From positions 62,001 to 126,000 of the forward strand of contig CBDCMH010000008.1 in the NCBI GenBank assembly GCA_965218935.1: a DNA stretch of 64,000 bases, given 5' to 3'. A model generated the notes under the pieces. The model had not been told where the DNA came from. It ran no database searches and saw only the letters and a program-made list of their open reading frames with translations. The DNA comes from JADFOI01 sp965218935 (GTDB taxonomy: Bacteria; Acidobacteriota; UBA6911; RPQK01; JADFOI01). Made by a program: the position numbers and the translations under genes. Of this stretch, positions 52,440 to 61,843 are shown piece by piece. How positions within the stretch are numbered: position 1 is the first letter of the stretch; each line of letters starts with the position of its first letter.

Positions 52440-52694
52440 GCGATCCCTCTGGCTATAACGGCGTAAGACCAGAAACTACGAACACTTTTTCAGAACTCCG
52501 GCCTGGATGCTATCGCCTTTGGGAAGTCAAAGACGCACTCTGACTTTTTGCCAAGGAACGTCATGACTTTTCAAAAATAGACTTTTGCACTGTTCCGTCC
52601 AATCTATTGATCCTTCTTCGTTTGCCGCTCTTTTCCACACCTTGTGAATGCTGGTCCCTTGATTGCAATGGCGAACAGGCAGGGAGGCAAGGAA

Positions 52695-55600
52695 ATGCAG
52701 ACATTGAAGGATGGCGGTTATCGGTTGGTTCTATGTTTGGTGGTGTTGGAGATCGGCAGTTTGGCCTTACCGGCCCAGCGTGGAGAGTTGGCATCGACAG
52801 GTCCTGAATGGATCGATGCCCTCTGGGTGGCTGGAGACCAAGGTCTCCTGAAGATGGACACCAGCGACTCTGGCGCCTTGGTGGAGATTACTGATGCAGA
52901 TGATGTGAGAGTTGCGGACATCGATGATCGCCGAGGTTTGGTGTGGGCTTTCAGCAAAAACCAGCTGCGCGGCATTTCTTTTAGTGGGGAAACTCGTTTT
53001 ACGGCAGGGGAGGACGAGGAGGTGCGAAAGGATCGCAAGCGAGACGATCGCGACCGGGACGATGATGATGATGACGACGACGACGATGATGGCGATGATT
53101 GGGAGGATGGCGACGGGAACGATTTCAAGTTGCGCGGCAAGAAGCCTTTTGGTTTGCGGGTAAATTCCAACACGGGAACGGTGTGGCTTGGCCTGGAACG
53201 GATGCTCCATCAATTTGACTTTGAAGCCAATCGGGTGAGAACCGTGACTCTGCCCGATAAGGGACAAGCTCTGGCCTTGGACGAGTTGGCCTCTCTTCTG
53301 TGGGTCGCCACCCGAAATGCACTGTTGTGCTATGACGAGACAGGCACCCTGATTCAGGCCATTGAGCTGGATAGAAAAGCTCGTGTGCAAGACATCGATA
53401 TCGATCCTGACTCCGGAGACATCTGGATCGTGGGAAGAAATGGCCTGATTCGCCTGGACACAAATGGGGAGCTCATTTTTGAAACCAAGATCAAGACGCT
53501 CAACCACGTCGTCACGGATCATCGAGGGGGAGCCTGGCTGGCTGGTGGCAAAACGCTGGTTCGCATCGGTCCTTTTGGGGAAGCGTTTTTTAAAGTGAGG
53601 CCGTTCGGCAAAAAGGGCAAGGAACTTCTTGCCCTGGCGGTTGATCCACTGGATGGCTCGGTGTGGGTGGCCAGTAGGGAACAGGTGGACCAGGTGAGTG
53701 CCGACGGTGAAGTCCTGCAAATGGGCAAATCCGCCGGTTTCAAGAGAAGGAAGGGACGAATTCGGGACTTGGCTCTTTACGTGGACGTGGTGGCTCCGGA
53801 GATTGCCATCAACGTTCCTGTTCAGGGATTCTTGAGCAACATCAGCCGACCGGTCCTCATGCTGACTCTTACCGACATAGGCGAAGGTGTGGACCCATCC
53901 ACTTTGGGCTTCGAAGTGAATGGAGAGGAATGGCCTGTTGACTGTGTTGTCGATGGAAAAGAAGAAAGAGCTACTTGCGTTCCTATGATGGCTTTGCCCG
54001 AGGGCTTGATGGAGCTTTCAGCCACGGTTCAGGATCTCAATGGCAATCTGTCCGATCCGGACGAAGTGAGTTTTACCCTAGACAGTATTTCCCCGGAGGT
54101 CCTGTTTGTGACTCCTTCACAGGACGCGATCCTCGACACCGACATTCCGAACATACAGCTCGATTACGGCGATCCTGGCTCGGGTGTGGATCCATCGACC
54201 TTCAAGCTTCAGGCCGACGGCGGCAACCTTGACTTCGACTGCGATGTGGGTCTGGCGAGTGCCACCTGCACCCCGGCCACGCCGCTGCCCAAAGGAGTCC
54301 ACACTCTTTCGGCCACCATCCAGGATGTGGCCGGCAACATTTCTTCACCGACTGGTGTCCGTTTCACCGTTGCACTGGTCGTTATCCCACAACCCCCGAT
54401 TCTGGATCCGATCGGGCATCAGACCGTTAACCTGGGGAGGACCTTGATCGTGCAACTCACGGCAAGTGATCCCAACGGCGATCCCCTGACCTTTGCTGCC
54501 TCACCCTTGCCCCTGCCGCTGAATATGGAGTTGGATGCCGTTGGCGGTCTTTTGATTTTTGCTCCGGATGAAGCGCAGGTGGAGACTCTTGATTTGACTC
54601 TCATCGTCAGCGATGGCGCCTTCACCGATTCTCAGACGATCACCATCACTGTTTTGGATCCGGATCTCAGTGGCGTGACCGCTTTCGTCGGGAGGGTGCT
54701 GGATACCTCTGACTTTGTTCAGGGGCTGGAGACCCCGGTGGTAGGGGCCACCATCTCTTTGCTGGGCACGGGTTTTTCCACGACCAGCCATGCTGACGGG
54801 AGCTTTACCCTGAGCGGAATTCCGTCAGGCAGTCAGATTCTGGACATCGACTCATCGACCGCCGGTCCGGCACCTGACGGCTCACCCTATTCCGGTTTTC
54901 GGGAAGAAATCGAGCTGATCGAAGGGGTGAGCAACGTTGTGGAGCGTCCCTTCTTTTTGCCTCGCGTTGAACAGGAGAGCCTAACCCTGGTCCGGTCCTT
55001 TGAAACCACGATGGTGGAGAACCGTCGGTTGGGTGTGGTGATGGAGGTTCCTGCTTTTACGGCCAGGAACGAACAGGGCAGCTTTTTTTCAGGGGAGCTC
55101 TCCATTTCCGAGGTTCCCGAAGGCCTGGCCCCCGCGCCGCTTCCTGATCAGCTGGATCCCGGATTGCTCATCACCATCCAACCGGTTGGTGTCCGGTTTG
55201 ATCCCCCGGCTTCCATCACCTTTCCCAATATCGATTCCCTGAGTCCAGGCAGTGAAATCAACATTTGGTCCCTGGATCCAGAGACGGGAAGCTTCATCAT
55301 TGTGGGCAGGGGCCGCGTCAGCGAGGATGGTACGGTCATTGAAACCGTTTCAGGTGGAATCCATGCAGCCGACTGGCATTTTCTGCTGCCCCAGGCTCCC
55401 ACGGTGAACACCCCTGCCGAGAGCAGTGAAAATAATTCTAACAATCAGGATCAGAGCAAATGCACCGATTGTGCAGGCGGGTCTCGAACCGCGGTGAGTT
55501 CGGGGAATCTGAGGATCGCACATGGCCTGGCAAACTATCGCTCCCTGGGGCGTTCGAGGGAAATACAGTTGATCTACAACAGCTCCAGAGCAGATCCTCA

Positions 55601-58600
55601 GCCGGTTGTTAGCGCCCATACTGGAGTTGCTGCACAGGCAGCTGTTCCGGGCACGCTCTCATCGCGCCTAAGCGTAGCGGGAGTGGATCAGGCGGTTGAG
55701 GTTTTTACCGATACGAGCGGGTTAAGCGCAGGCGTTGAGGTGAGGCAGGCTGTACAGTTTGATGCCGGTTCATTTCAGGCGGGAATTTACCCTTACCAAC
55801 TGAAACTTTCCGGAAACTACACTCGGTCTTCCATTTCAACCGTTCTATCCGGGCGTGTCCTGGTCAACAATCAACAGAACAGCCCTGCTGGTGCCGGCTG
55901 GACTCTGGAGGGAGTGGGCCGGCTGATTAAACAAGATCGTGACCTTCTCCTGACTGAAGGGGATGGGTCGGCCCGCCTCTTCATGGCTACGAGTTCAGGA
56001 AGCGGCGCTTTTTCAGGTTTAACCCCCTTGGCGCTCGCGGGTAGTGCGGCAGGTGTTGCAGTTGGAGACTTCGACGGGAACGGGATCCTTGACCTGGCCG
56101 TGGCAACGAATTTCAACGTCTCCATTCTCCTGGGTGATACGGCTGGCACCTTCTCGGGGCCGAGAGTGTTTCCCGCCGGAGAGCTGCCAAGATCAGTGGC
56201 GGTGGGGGATTTCAATGGCGATACACTCCTTGACCTGGCCGTGGCCAACTTTCTGAGTGATAACGTTTCTATTTTATTGGGCAATGGCAGAGGTGCTTTT
56301 TCGAGGCCGACCCACTTTCGGGTTGGAGATGGACCTGTTTCCGTGGTGATCGGGGACTTCAATGGTGATGCCATCCTCGACCTCGTTTCCGGAAGCAGTA
56401 ACCACGTTTCGATTTTGCTGGGTGACGGCAGCGGTGCCTTCTCGGGTCCCACTCATTTGGCTGCCGGAGCCGTACCCCGGTCGGTGGCGGTCGGGGACTT
56501 CAACGGCGATACTCTCCTCGACCTGGCCGTGGCCAATTTACAGAGCGGGAACATTTCGATCTTGTTGGGTGATGGCACGGGCACGTTCTCGGATCCCACC
56601 CACTTCAGAGTGGGAACCCGGCCGGTATCCGTGGCAGTTGGAGACTTCAACGGTGATGCCATTCTCGATCTGGTCGTGCCCAATTTTTTGAACAACAACG
56701 TTTCGATTTTAGTAGGTGATGGCACCGGAGCTTTCTTGGGCCCCACCAACTACCCGGCGGGAAGTGGGCCGGAAGATGTGGTGGTCGGAGACTTCGATAG
56801 CGATGGGTTTTTGGATCTCGCCGTTATCACCGGAAAAAGTGACACGGTTTCGATTCTATTGGGGGATGGCACGGGGGCTTTCTCGGACCCCACCCGTTTC
56901 ACGGTAGGAGAATTACCGCAATCCTTGGCCGCCGGGGATTTTAACGGCAATGCAGTCATGGACCTGGCCGTGGCTAACGGGAGAAGTAACAATGTTTCGA
57001 TTCTTCGCGGCGTTCCCAGTGGGCAGACAGGATTTCGAAGTCCTCCTGGAGACTTCTCCATTTTGGTGGAAAACGGTGACGGCACCTTCACTCGCACCTT
57101 AAAGGATGGGACCCGGATTCACTTTGGCTCCGAGGGCCTTCAGAGGTTGATCGTTGATCGAAACGGCAACACAACGGAATTCTTGTATGACGCCAACGGC
57201 CGGCTCATTTCTATTAGCGATCCTGTGGGACGGATGACGATTTTCTCATATGTAGGAGAATGGCTTCGTTCCATCACCGATCCAGCCGGTCGCAGGACCC
57301 GGTTTGAACACGATGCGGTGGGCAATCTCATTCGCATCAGCGATCCCGATGGAACGAGTCGAAGCTTTGAGTACGATTCCCGTCATCGACTGATTGCACA
57401 GACTTCCAAGCGGGGTTTCCGGACCACCTATACCTTCGATTTTGCGGGCCGCAACGTTGGGGTGAGACGGCCCGACGGCTCCACTCGGGGCATTGCCTCG
57501 AGTGAGACGGCGGGGTTGGTGGATTCTGCGAACGGGGTAGGAACGCCAGCAAATCCGGCTCCTTGGGTGGGTTCGGGAGATACTGAATCCTTTTTCACCG
57601 ATGGTCAGGGTGGCGTCACCCGATTCATCACCGACCGCTTTGGTGCAACCACAGCAACCGAGGACGTCTTAGGGAGGCAAACCCTGATCGAGCGGGACGT
57701 GAACTCCAATCCGACGAGAATTACAAGGCCAAATGGTGCTGTAACGGCCATGACCTACGATCAACGAGGTAATTTGCTGACCTCGACGGAACAGGCTATC
57801 GACGCGACGACAACCTTCACTTACCAGTCTGTCTTCAATCAGGTCAGTTCCGTGAAAGATCCGAAAGGCAATAGGACGACCTTGAACCACGACACTCAGG
57901 GCAATCTCGTCCGAATCGTGGATGCCCAAGGAACCGGGACGGTCATGACGTACGACGACTTGAACTGCCCAGGTCAGCGGACCAGTGTCACGGCGACCGT
58001 CGGGTTAGGGGAAGAGCATACCACCCGTTTTGGGTATGACCCAGCGACCTGCAATTTGGTGAGCACGGTTGACCCCCTTTTCAACGAGACCAGGCTGGTC
58101 TACGACCACGCCGGAAACGTCATTGAATCCACCGACGCTGAGGGTCGGGTTACCCGCTTCGTTTACGATCCGCTTGATCGGCTCACCCAGGTTGTGGATG
58201 CGGGTCACTCAGGTTCGGACCCTCGCTGCGGGACTGCAGGCGTCACCTGCTACGACTACGATAACTCAGGTAATCTGACGCGCGTCACAGACGCCAGAGG
58301 CAGTGTGACTACCTTCGAATACGATACCCAGGATCGACTGATTCAAACCATCGACCCGTTGGGTCACTTTGAGACTTTCGCCTACGACGGCAATGGCAAT
58401 CTCCTCTCGAGTACAGACCCTAAGGACCAGACGATCGAGTTTCAATACGATGCCGCAAGCCAGATGGTCAACAAGACCTTGCTTCCCGGGACTCCCGAGG
58501 AGGCGATAACGCATTTCGGGTACGACTCGTTGGGTCATCTTGTTTCTGTGGAGGACCCGGACAGTTCGCTCACCATGACCTACGATCCGTCGAACCGTAT

Positions 58601-60167
58601 GGTTAGTGTTTCCACCACGGGCTCACCAAACCAGCCGGATGTTCTGCTTGAGTACACCTATGACAAGAATAACAACCGCGTCAGTATGACGGGTCCGACC
58701 GGTCAGACCGAGTATTTTTATGATGAGCTAAATCGCTTGACGCATCTTGTTCATCCCACGAGGCAGACGGTGACTTTCGACTATGACGCGCTGGGTCGCC
58801 GCACCCGGATGGTCATGCCCAACGGCGTGAGGACCCGGTACCAATACGATGAGGCCAGTAGGCTTTTGAGTCTGGTGCATCAACTGGGGGCGACCACGAT
58901 CAACTCCTTCGCCTATACCTATGACAGGGTGGGAAATCGAACCGCCAGGACGGATAGCGCCGGGACGGCTGAATATAATTATGACGCACTGAACCGGCTC
59001 CTGGAGGCGATGAGTCCTTTCCCCTTCGATCCTGTAGAGAAGTTCGCCTACGACGAAGTCGGGAATCGTGTGGACTCCAATCAGAACGGCCTCTCTACCT
59101 TCAGTGTGACCAACCAGTTGGAGGAGGACGCCGAATTCTCCTACACCTATGACGCCAATGGTAATCGAATCCAGAAGACGGAGAAGGTGACGGGACGTTC
59201 GATGCACTTCGAATACGGTGCGGAAAACAGGCTGATTGGGATCGTGCCAGAGGATGCTAGCGGTGTGAACTACCGGTACGACGGATTAGGGAGGAGAATC
59301 GAGAAAAACGTCGCGGGAGCTATCACTCGTTATCTCTATGACGACGAGGACATTTTGCTGGAGTTGGATGGAAACGACAACATCGTTGCCGTCTATACTC
59401 ATGGGCCGGGCATCGATGAGCCACTGATCGTGGAACGGGACCTGGATTCCAGCGGCACGTTTGAAGCCAGCGAGCGGTTTTTCTACCACGCCGATGGCCT
59501 GGGGAGTGTGACGGAACTGACGGACACGAGTGGCACCGTCGCTCAATCCTACGCTTACTTACCTTTTGGCCGAATTGGATTCCAGCTGGATCCTACTTTT
59601 GTCCAACCTTACACCTTCACTTCTCGTGAGTTCGATCCAGAGAGTGGCTTGCATTTTTATAGGGCCCGAACCTATGAGGCGATCACAGGTCGATTTCTCC
59701 AGGTGGACCCGATTGGATTCGCGGGTGGAATCAACCTGTACGCCTATGTCGGCAATAATCCGACGAACATCGTGGATCCTTTTGGGTGGGTGAGTTTTAA
59801 AGATATTTTCAGGAACCCCAAGGTTAAGGCCATAGGCGGTGCTGCAGCTGGGTTCTTGATAACGAAGCTGACGGAACAGTTGTGTCCCGGGCCGGCAAGA
59901 GGTTTGGTCAATCTCGCGGGCTTTGCGGTTGCTGTGGAAGCGGGTGTCTCGGCGACAGCGCTATCGGTTGCATCGGCTGTGGCCGCTTTTGGCTCCGTTC
60001 CCACAGGGGTAGGGGCGGTTGCGGGTATTTTCGGTACGGTGGGCTTCGGAGCATTGGCGATTCAACAGGGTGTGACCGCAAGCCATTTTCTGGAGCAGGC
60101 CATTGAGGATTTTCGATTCAGCGGCGTGGATTGTGATCTTGTTTGTAACGAGGCCAGGAGTCAGTGA
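52695..60167 (+). CDS. Giant secreted RHS/YD-repeat protein with variable C-terminal tail
   Basis: 2490 residues from the ATG at 52695 (AGGGAGGCAAGGA upstream); a GTG at 52644 would add 17 residues before the signal peptide (RLVLCLVVLEIGSLALPAQ). Domains: beta-propeller-like blades (about 30-350) interrupted by an 11-Asp run near residue 122, two Ig-like domains (365-560), a cadherin-like domain, a carboxypeptidase-regulatory-like domain, about eight FG-GAP/VCBS repeats (1115-1440: VAVGDFNGDTLLDLAVANF), YD repeats (1475-2250) and the RHS core ending GINLYAYVGNNPTNIVDPFGW near 2364. The last 125 residues are hydrophobic and Gly/Ala-rich with three cysteines, where polymorphic toxins carry their effector. 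The stop overlaps the next gene. Confidence 0.9.
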   Translation: MQTLKDGGYRLVLCLVVLEIGSLALPAQRGELASTGPEWIDALWVAGDQGLLKMDTSDSGALVEITDADDVRVADIDDRRGLVWAFSKNQLRGISFSGETRFTAGEDEEVRKDRKRDDRDRDDDDDDDDDDDGDDWEDGDGNDFKLRGKKPFGLRVNSNTGTVWLGLERMLHQFDFEANRVRTVTLPDKGQALALDELASLLWVATRNALLCYDETGTLIQAIELDRKARVQDIDIDPDSGDIWIVGRNGLIRLDTNGELIFETKIKTLNHVVTDHRGGAWLAGGKTLVRIGPFGEAFFKVRPFGKKGKELLALAVDPLDGSVWVASREQVDQVSADGEVLQMGKSAGFKRRKGRIRDLALYVDVVAPEIAINVPVQGFLSNISRPVLMLTLTDIGEGVDPSTLGFEVNGEEWPVDCVVDGKEERATCVPMMALPEGLMELSATVQDLNGNLSDPDEVSFTLDSISPEVLFVTPSQDAILDTDIPNIQLDYGDPGSGVDPSTFKLQADGGNLDFDCDVGLASATCTPATPLPKGVHTLSATIQDVAGNISSPTGVRFTVALVVIPQPPILDPIGHQTVNLGRTLIVQLTASDPNGDPLTFAASPLPLPLNMELDAVGGLLIFAPDEAQVETLDLTLIVSDGAFTDSQTITITVLDPDLSGVTAFVGRVLDTSDFVQGLETPVVGATISLLGTGFSTTSHADGSFTLSGIPSGSQILDIDSSTAGPAPDGSPYSGFREEIELIEGVSNVVERPFFLPRVEQESLTLVRSFETTMVENRRLGVVMEVPAFTARNEQGSFFSGELSISEVPEGLAPAPLPDQLDPGLLITIQPVGVRFDPPASITFPNIDSLSPGSEINIWSLDPETGSFIIVGRGRVSEDGTVIETVSGGIHAADWHFLLPQAPTVNTPAESSENNSNNQDQSKCTDCAGGSRTAVSSGNLRIAHGLANYRSLGRSREIQLIYNSSRADPQPVVSAHTGVAAQAAVPGTLSSRLSVAGVDQAVEVFTDTSGLSAGVEVRQAVQFDAGSFQAGIYPYQLKLSGNYTRSSISTVLSGRVLVNNQQNSPAGAGWTLEGVGRLIKQDRDLLLTEGDGSARLFMATSSGSGAFSGLTPLALAGSAAGVAVGDFDGNGILDLAVATNFNVSILLGDTAGTFSGPRVFPAGELPRSVAVGDFNGDTLLDLAVANFLSDNVSILLGNGRGAFSRPTHFRVGDGPVSVVIGDFNGDAILDLVSGSSNHVSILLGDGSGAFSGPTHLAAGAVPRSVAVGDFNGDTLLDLAVANLQSGNISILLGDGTGTFSDPTHFRVGTRPVSVAVGDFNGDAILDLVVPNFLNNNVSILVGDGTGAFLGPTNYPAGSGPEDVVVGDFDSDGFLDLAVITGKSDTVSILLGDGTGAFSDPTRFTVGELPQSLAAGDFNGNAVMDLAVANGRSNNVSILRGVPSGQTGFRSPPGDFSILVENGDGTFTRTLKDGTRIHFGSEGLQRLIVDRNGNTTEFLYDANGRLISISDPVGRMTIFSYVGEWLRSITDPAGRRTRFEHDAVGNLIRISDPDGTSRSFEYDSRHRLIAQTSKRGFRTTYTFDFAGRNVGVRRPDGSTRGIASSETAGLVDSANGVGTPANPAPWVGSGDTESFFTDGQGGVTRFITDRFGATTATEDVLGRQTLIERDVNSNPTRITRPNGAVTAMTYDQRGNLLTSTEQAIDATTTFTYQSVFNQVSSVKDPKGNRTTLNHDTQGNLVRIVDAQGTGTVMTYDDLNCPGQRTSVTATVGLGEEHTTRFGYDPATCNLVSTVDPLFNETRLVYDHAGNVIESTDAEGRVTRFVYDPLDRLTQVVDAGHSGSDPRCGTAGVTCYDYDNSGNLTRVTDARGSVTTFEYDTQDRLIQTIDPLGHFETFAYDGNGNLLSSTDPKDQTIEFQYDAASQMVNKTLLPGTPEEAITHFGYDSLGHLVSVEDPDSSLTMTYDPSNRMVSVSTTGSPNQPDVLLEYTYDKNNNRVSMTGPTGQTEYFYDELNRLTHLVHPTRQTVTFDYDALGRRTRMVMPNGVRTRYQYDEASRLLSLVHQLGATTINSFAYTYDRVGNRTARTDSAGTAEYNYDALNRLLEAMSPFPFDPVEKFAYDEVGNRVDSNQNGLSTFSVTNQLEEDAEFSYTYDANGNRIQKTEKVTGRSMHFEYGAENRLIGIVPEDASGVNYRYDGLGRRIEKNVAGAITRYLYDDEDILLELDGNDNIVAVYTHGPGIDEPLIVERDLDSSGTFEASERFFYHADGLGSVTELTDTSGTVAQSYAYLPFGRIGFQLDPTFVQPYTFTSREFDPESGLHFYRARTYEAITGRFLQVDPIGFAGGINLYAYVGNNPTNIVDPFGWVSFKDIFRNPKVKAIGGAAAGFLITKLTEQLCPGPARGLVNLAGFAVAVEAGVSATALSVASAVAAFGSVPTGVGAVAGIFGTVGFGALAIQQGVTASHFLEQAIEDFRFSGVDCDLVCNEARSQ
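53060..53110 (+). repeat. GAT/GAC microsatellite encoding an Asp run
   Basis: About a dozen GAT or GAC codons in succession within the propeller region of the RHS protein, followed by more Asp-rich sequence (GDDWEDGDGNDFK). It may bind calcium outside the cell; length could vary by slippage. Confidence 0.7.
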
Positions 60168-60352
60168 AACGTCTCTCGAAAAGACAAAACACTGCACTGA
60201 TGACCCTGCCGATTGCGATCGGCGCCATGGTGGCCGCGTGGGTGTTTCTTCCCGAGCGCTACTTCTTCTTTTTTTTGATAGGCTGGTGCATCTTAGTGAC
60301 GGTCTGGGAATGGTATGTGGGGTCTCGGAGCAAGAAGAAGGATTCGGAGTAA
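60164..60352 (+). CDS. Two-helix membrane protein, candidate immunity protein
   Basis: 62 residues, GTG start overlapping the RHS stop by 4 bp (GTGA), so it is translationally coupled. It has a basic N-terminus (MKRLSKRQN), two hydrophobic helices (LMTLPIAIGAMVAAWVFL and YFFFFLIGWCILVTVWEW) and a basic tail RSKKKDSE. Small genes directly after polymorphic toxins usually encode immunity; a membrane protein would fit a membrane-active tail. This role is inferred from position only. It could also be a membrane partner for secretion or a small unrelated protein. Confidence 0.6.
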   Translation: MKRLSKRQNTALMTLPIAIGAMVAAWVFLPERYFFFFLIGWCILVTVWEWYVGSRSKKKDSE

Positions 60353-60379
60353 AACCCTTTAGTCCGAACTCCCTTGCAT

Positions 60380-60410
60380 GGTCAGGCGATCAGAGGGTCA
60401 GGGTTTCCAG
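60380..60410 (+). repeat. GGTCAG-rich short repeat, third copy
   Basis: GGTCAGGCGATCAGAGGGTCAGGGT-like units (TGGTCAGGCGATCAG and GGGTCAGGGTTTCC). It resembles the segments before pgsA and nusB but does not touch a start codon; the next gene begins 68 bp later. Confidence 0.45.
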
Positions 60411-60431
60411 GTGAAACTTCTGGGAAAAAAT

Positions 60432-60471
60432 CCCCTCTTAAGAAGTAACACTTCTTACCATATGAGAGGGG
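60432..60471 (+). promoter_or_regulatory. Hairpin that covers the ribosome-binding site of the His-rich gene
   Basis: CCCCTCT (60432-60438) can pair with AGAGGGG (60465-60471), enclosing an 8-bp hairpin TAAGAAGT/ACTTCTTA (60439-60457). The 3' arm overlaps the GAGGGG Shine-Dalgarno that sits 7-8 bases before the ATG at 60478, so the fold would block translation until opened. The arrangement suits a temperature- or protein-controlled leader; this is inference. Confidence 0.5.
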
Positions 60472-60477
60472 GCTCTT

Positions 60478-60825
60478 ATGAAGGTTTTCAAGTTCATTCC
60501 TATCCTGGCTGTTGCCTTGCTCATTCCCAGTTTTGCCGAGGCCCAGCGCTCTGATAGAGGGCAGCATCGGCAATACTCGGAACGCGACCATGGCCGTTAT
60601 GCTCCAAACCGGGCAAATTATGGACGTCGAGCAGAGTATGGTCGAGACCACGATCGAGGCCACCACCGCAGGACCACCTATGGGCGTCGTCAGCACGGAC
60701 ACCATGATGACCACCGCTACTGTGACCATCGGAGTCATGACCGCTATGGACATAGTCGTCAAGGTAGGCACCATCGCGGCAGAAGAGGGATACACTTCGG
60801 TGGTGTGATTGTCATCAGGTTCTAA
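60478..60825 (+). CDS. Exported His/Arg-rich protein of unknown function
   Basis: 115 residues. A signal peptide (FIPILAVALLIPSFAEAQ) precedes a mature part rich in His, Arg, Tyr, Asp and Gly (for example RRQHGHHDDHRY and SRQGRHHRGRR), ending GGVIVIRF. The composition suggests periplasmic metal binding or a disordered, positively charged protein; no family is recognised. Its ribosome-binding site lies in a hairpin (60432-60471). It is flanked by unrelated genes and seems to be a single unit. Confidence 0.7.
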   Translation: MKVFKFIPILAVALLIPSFAEAQRSDRGQHRQYSERDHGRYAPNRANYGRRAEYGRDHDRGHHRRTTYGRRQHGHHDDHRYCDHRSHDRYGHSRQGRHHRGRRGIHFGGVIVIRF

Positions 60826-60892
60826 ACAAGAATTCTGACCAGCCGACAAAACCTACTGAACCTGTGGGACGTCCCCCTGTTTTAGTACACTG

Positions 60893-60923
60893 AATATTGT
60901 GGCCGCGATCACTTAATATTGTG
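60893..60923. promoter_or_regulatory. Direct repeat AATATTGTG x2 upstream of the PHP gene
   Basis: AATATTGTG occurs at 60893-60901 and 60915-60923, 22 bp apart (two helical turns), 36-66 bp before the start at 60959. It could be an operator or chance in AT-richer sequence. Confidence 0.3.
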
Positions 60924-60958
60924 TGATTGGCGGTTAAGATAGTGGCGCGGATGTTGGC

Positions 60959-61726
60959 ATGAAGAGTTGGCTCAAGACAGAACTTCACTCACACACCATT
61001 GACGACCCTCAGGACGGCAAGTCCATCGTTGTCCATTCAGCGCAGGAGTTGATTGACCAGGCAGAGGGGCAAGGATTTCAAGTACTGTCGATTACCAATC
61101 ACAATCAGCTCTTGTTTTCTTCTTCTCTGGAGGAATATGCCAGGGAGAGGGGCATTCTTCTGATACCCGGGGTGGAAGCCACTCTGAAGGGGAAACATGT
61201 TCTTCTCTACAACTTTTTGAACTACGATCGTTACTGGAATACCCCTGAGATCGTAGCTCGACACAAGGGACCGAACCAGTTGGTCATCGCTCCTCATCCC
61301 TTCTTTCCGATTCCAACTGCCTTGGGAAAACGGGTGACCCGTTGGGGTGGCTTGTTTGATGCCATCGAATACAATCAGTTTTATCTTTCCTGGATCAATT
61401 TTAATCAGCGGGCGAAAGAACTGGCACGGCAGTTGGACTTACCGGTGGTCGGTAACACCGACGTCCACTGGCTCTTTCAGCTGGGATCGACTTATAGCCT
61501 GGTCTATGCTGAGCAGAATACGGATTCGGTACTCAATGCGATAAAACAAGGCCAGGTTCGCCTGGTCACCCAGCCAGTCGGCCCGTTGTTTATCGCTCGA
61601 TGGTGTGGACTCAATGTTCTCGCCAAGTCACAGTACGCCAGTCAGACGGCCCTGTCACGCGTTCAGCAGCGACTCGGGAAACGCTTTCCTAAACCTCAAG
61701 AAGAAGCGCGGCCTTCCCGTGACTGA
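60959..61726 (+). CDS. PHP-domain metal-dependent phosphoesterase-like protein
   Basis: 255 residues with the PHP metal-binding motifs in order: ELHSHT near residue 8, LSITNHNQ, PGVEATLKG, IAPHPFFP and GNTDVHWLF. This is a trinuclear-metal fold used by histidinol phosphatase-type and polymerase-associated enzymes; stand-alone members hydrolyse phosphoesters, but the substrate here is unknown. The start ATG fits the motif spacing. The gene is isolated, with a family-like repeat fragment just downstream. Confidence 0.82.
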   Translation: MKSWLKTELHSHTIDDPQDGKSIVVHSAQELIDQAEGQGFQVLSITNHNQLLFSSSLEEYARERGILLIPGVEATLKGKHVLLYNFLNYDRYWNTPEIVARHKGPNQLVIAPHPFFPIPTALGKRVTRWGGLFDAIEYNQFYLSWINFNQRAKELARQLDLPVVGNTDVHWLFQLGSTYSLVYAEQNTDSVLNAIKQGQVRLVTQPVGPLFIARWCGLNVLAKSQYASQTALSRVQQRLGKRFPKPQEEARPSRD

Positions 61727-61745
61727 CGTTCTGGGCGATTCCCTG

Positions 61746-61762
61746 CCGCCCCTTCAGGGCTC
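61746..61762. repeat. Fragment of the hairpin-rich AGCCCTGAAGGGC repeat, reversed
   Basis: CGCCCCTTCAGGGCTCC is the reverse complement of wording at 26246-26262 (GGAGCCCTGAAGGGCCG) with one difference. The surrounding 61727-61843 holds no gene. Confidence 0.45.
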
Positions 61763-61843
61763 CAGAGGTGGTCTTCGCCCGGGACACACAGAAGCGGACA
61801 CCGTCGTCTATTGGCCGGATGTTTCAGAGCTCTACCCAGGTTG

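Noticed and set aside
52767..53720. 317-residue minus-strand frame opposite the RHS gene
   Set aside because: Shadow frame; the sense strand encodes a continuous 2490-residue protein with repeat periodicity.
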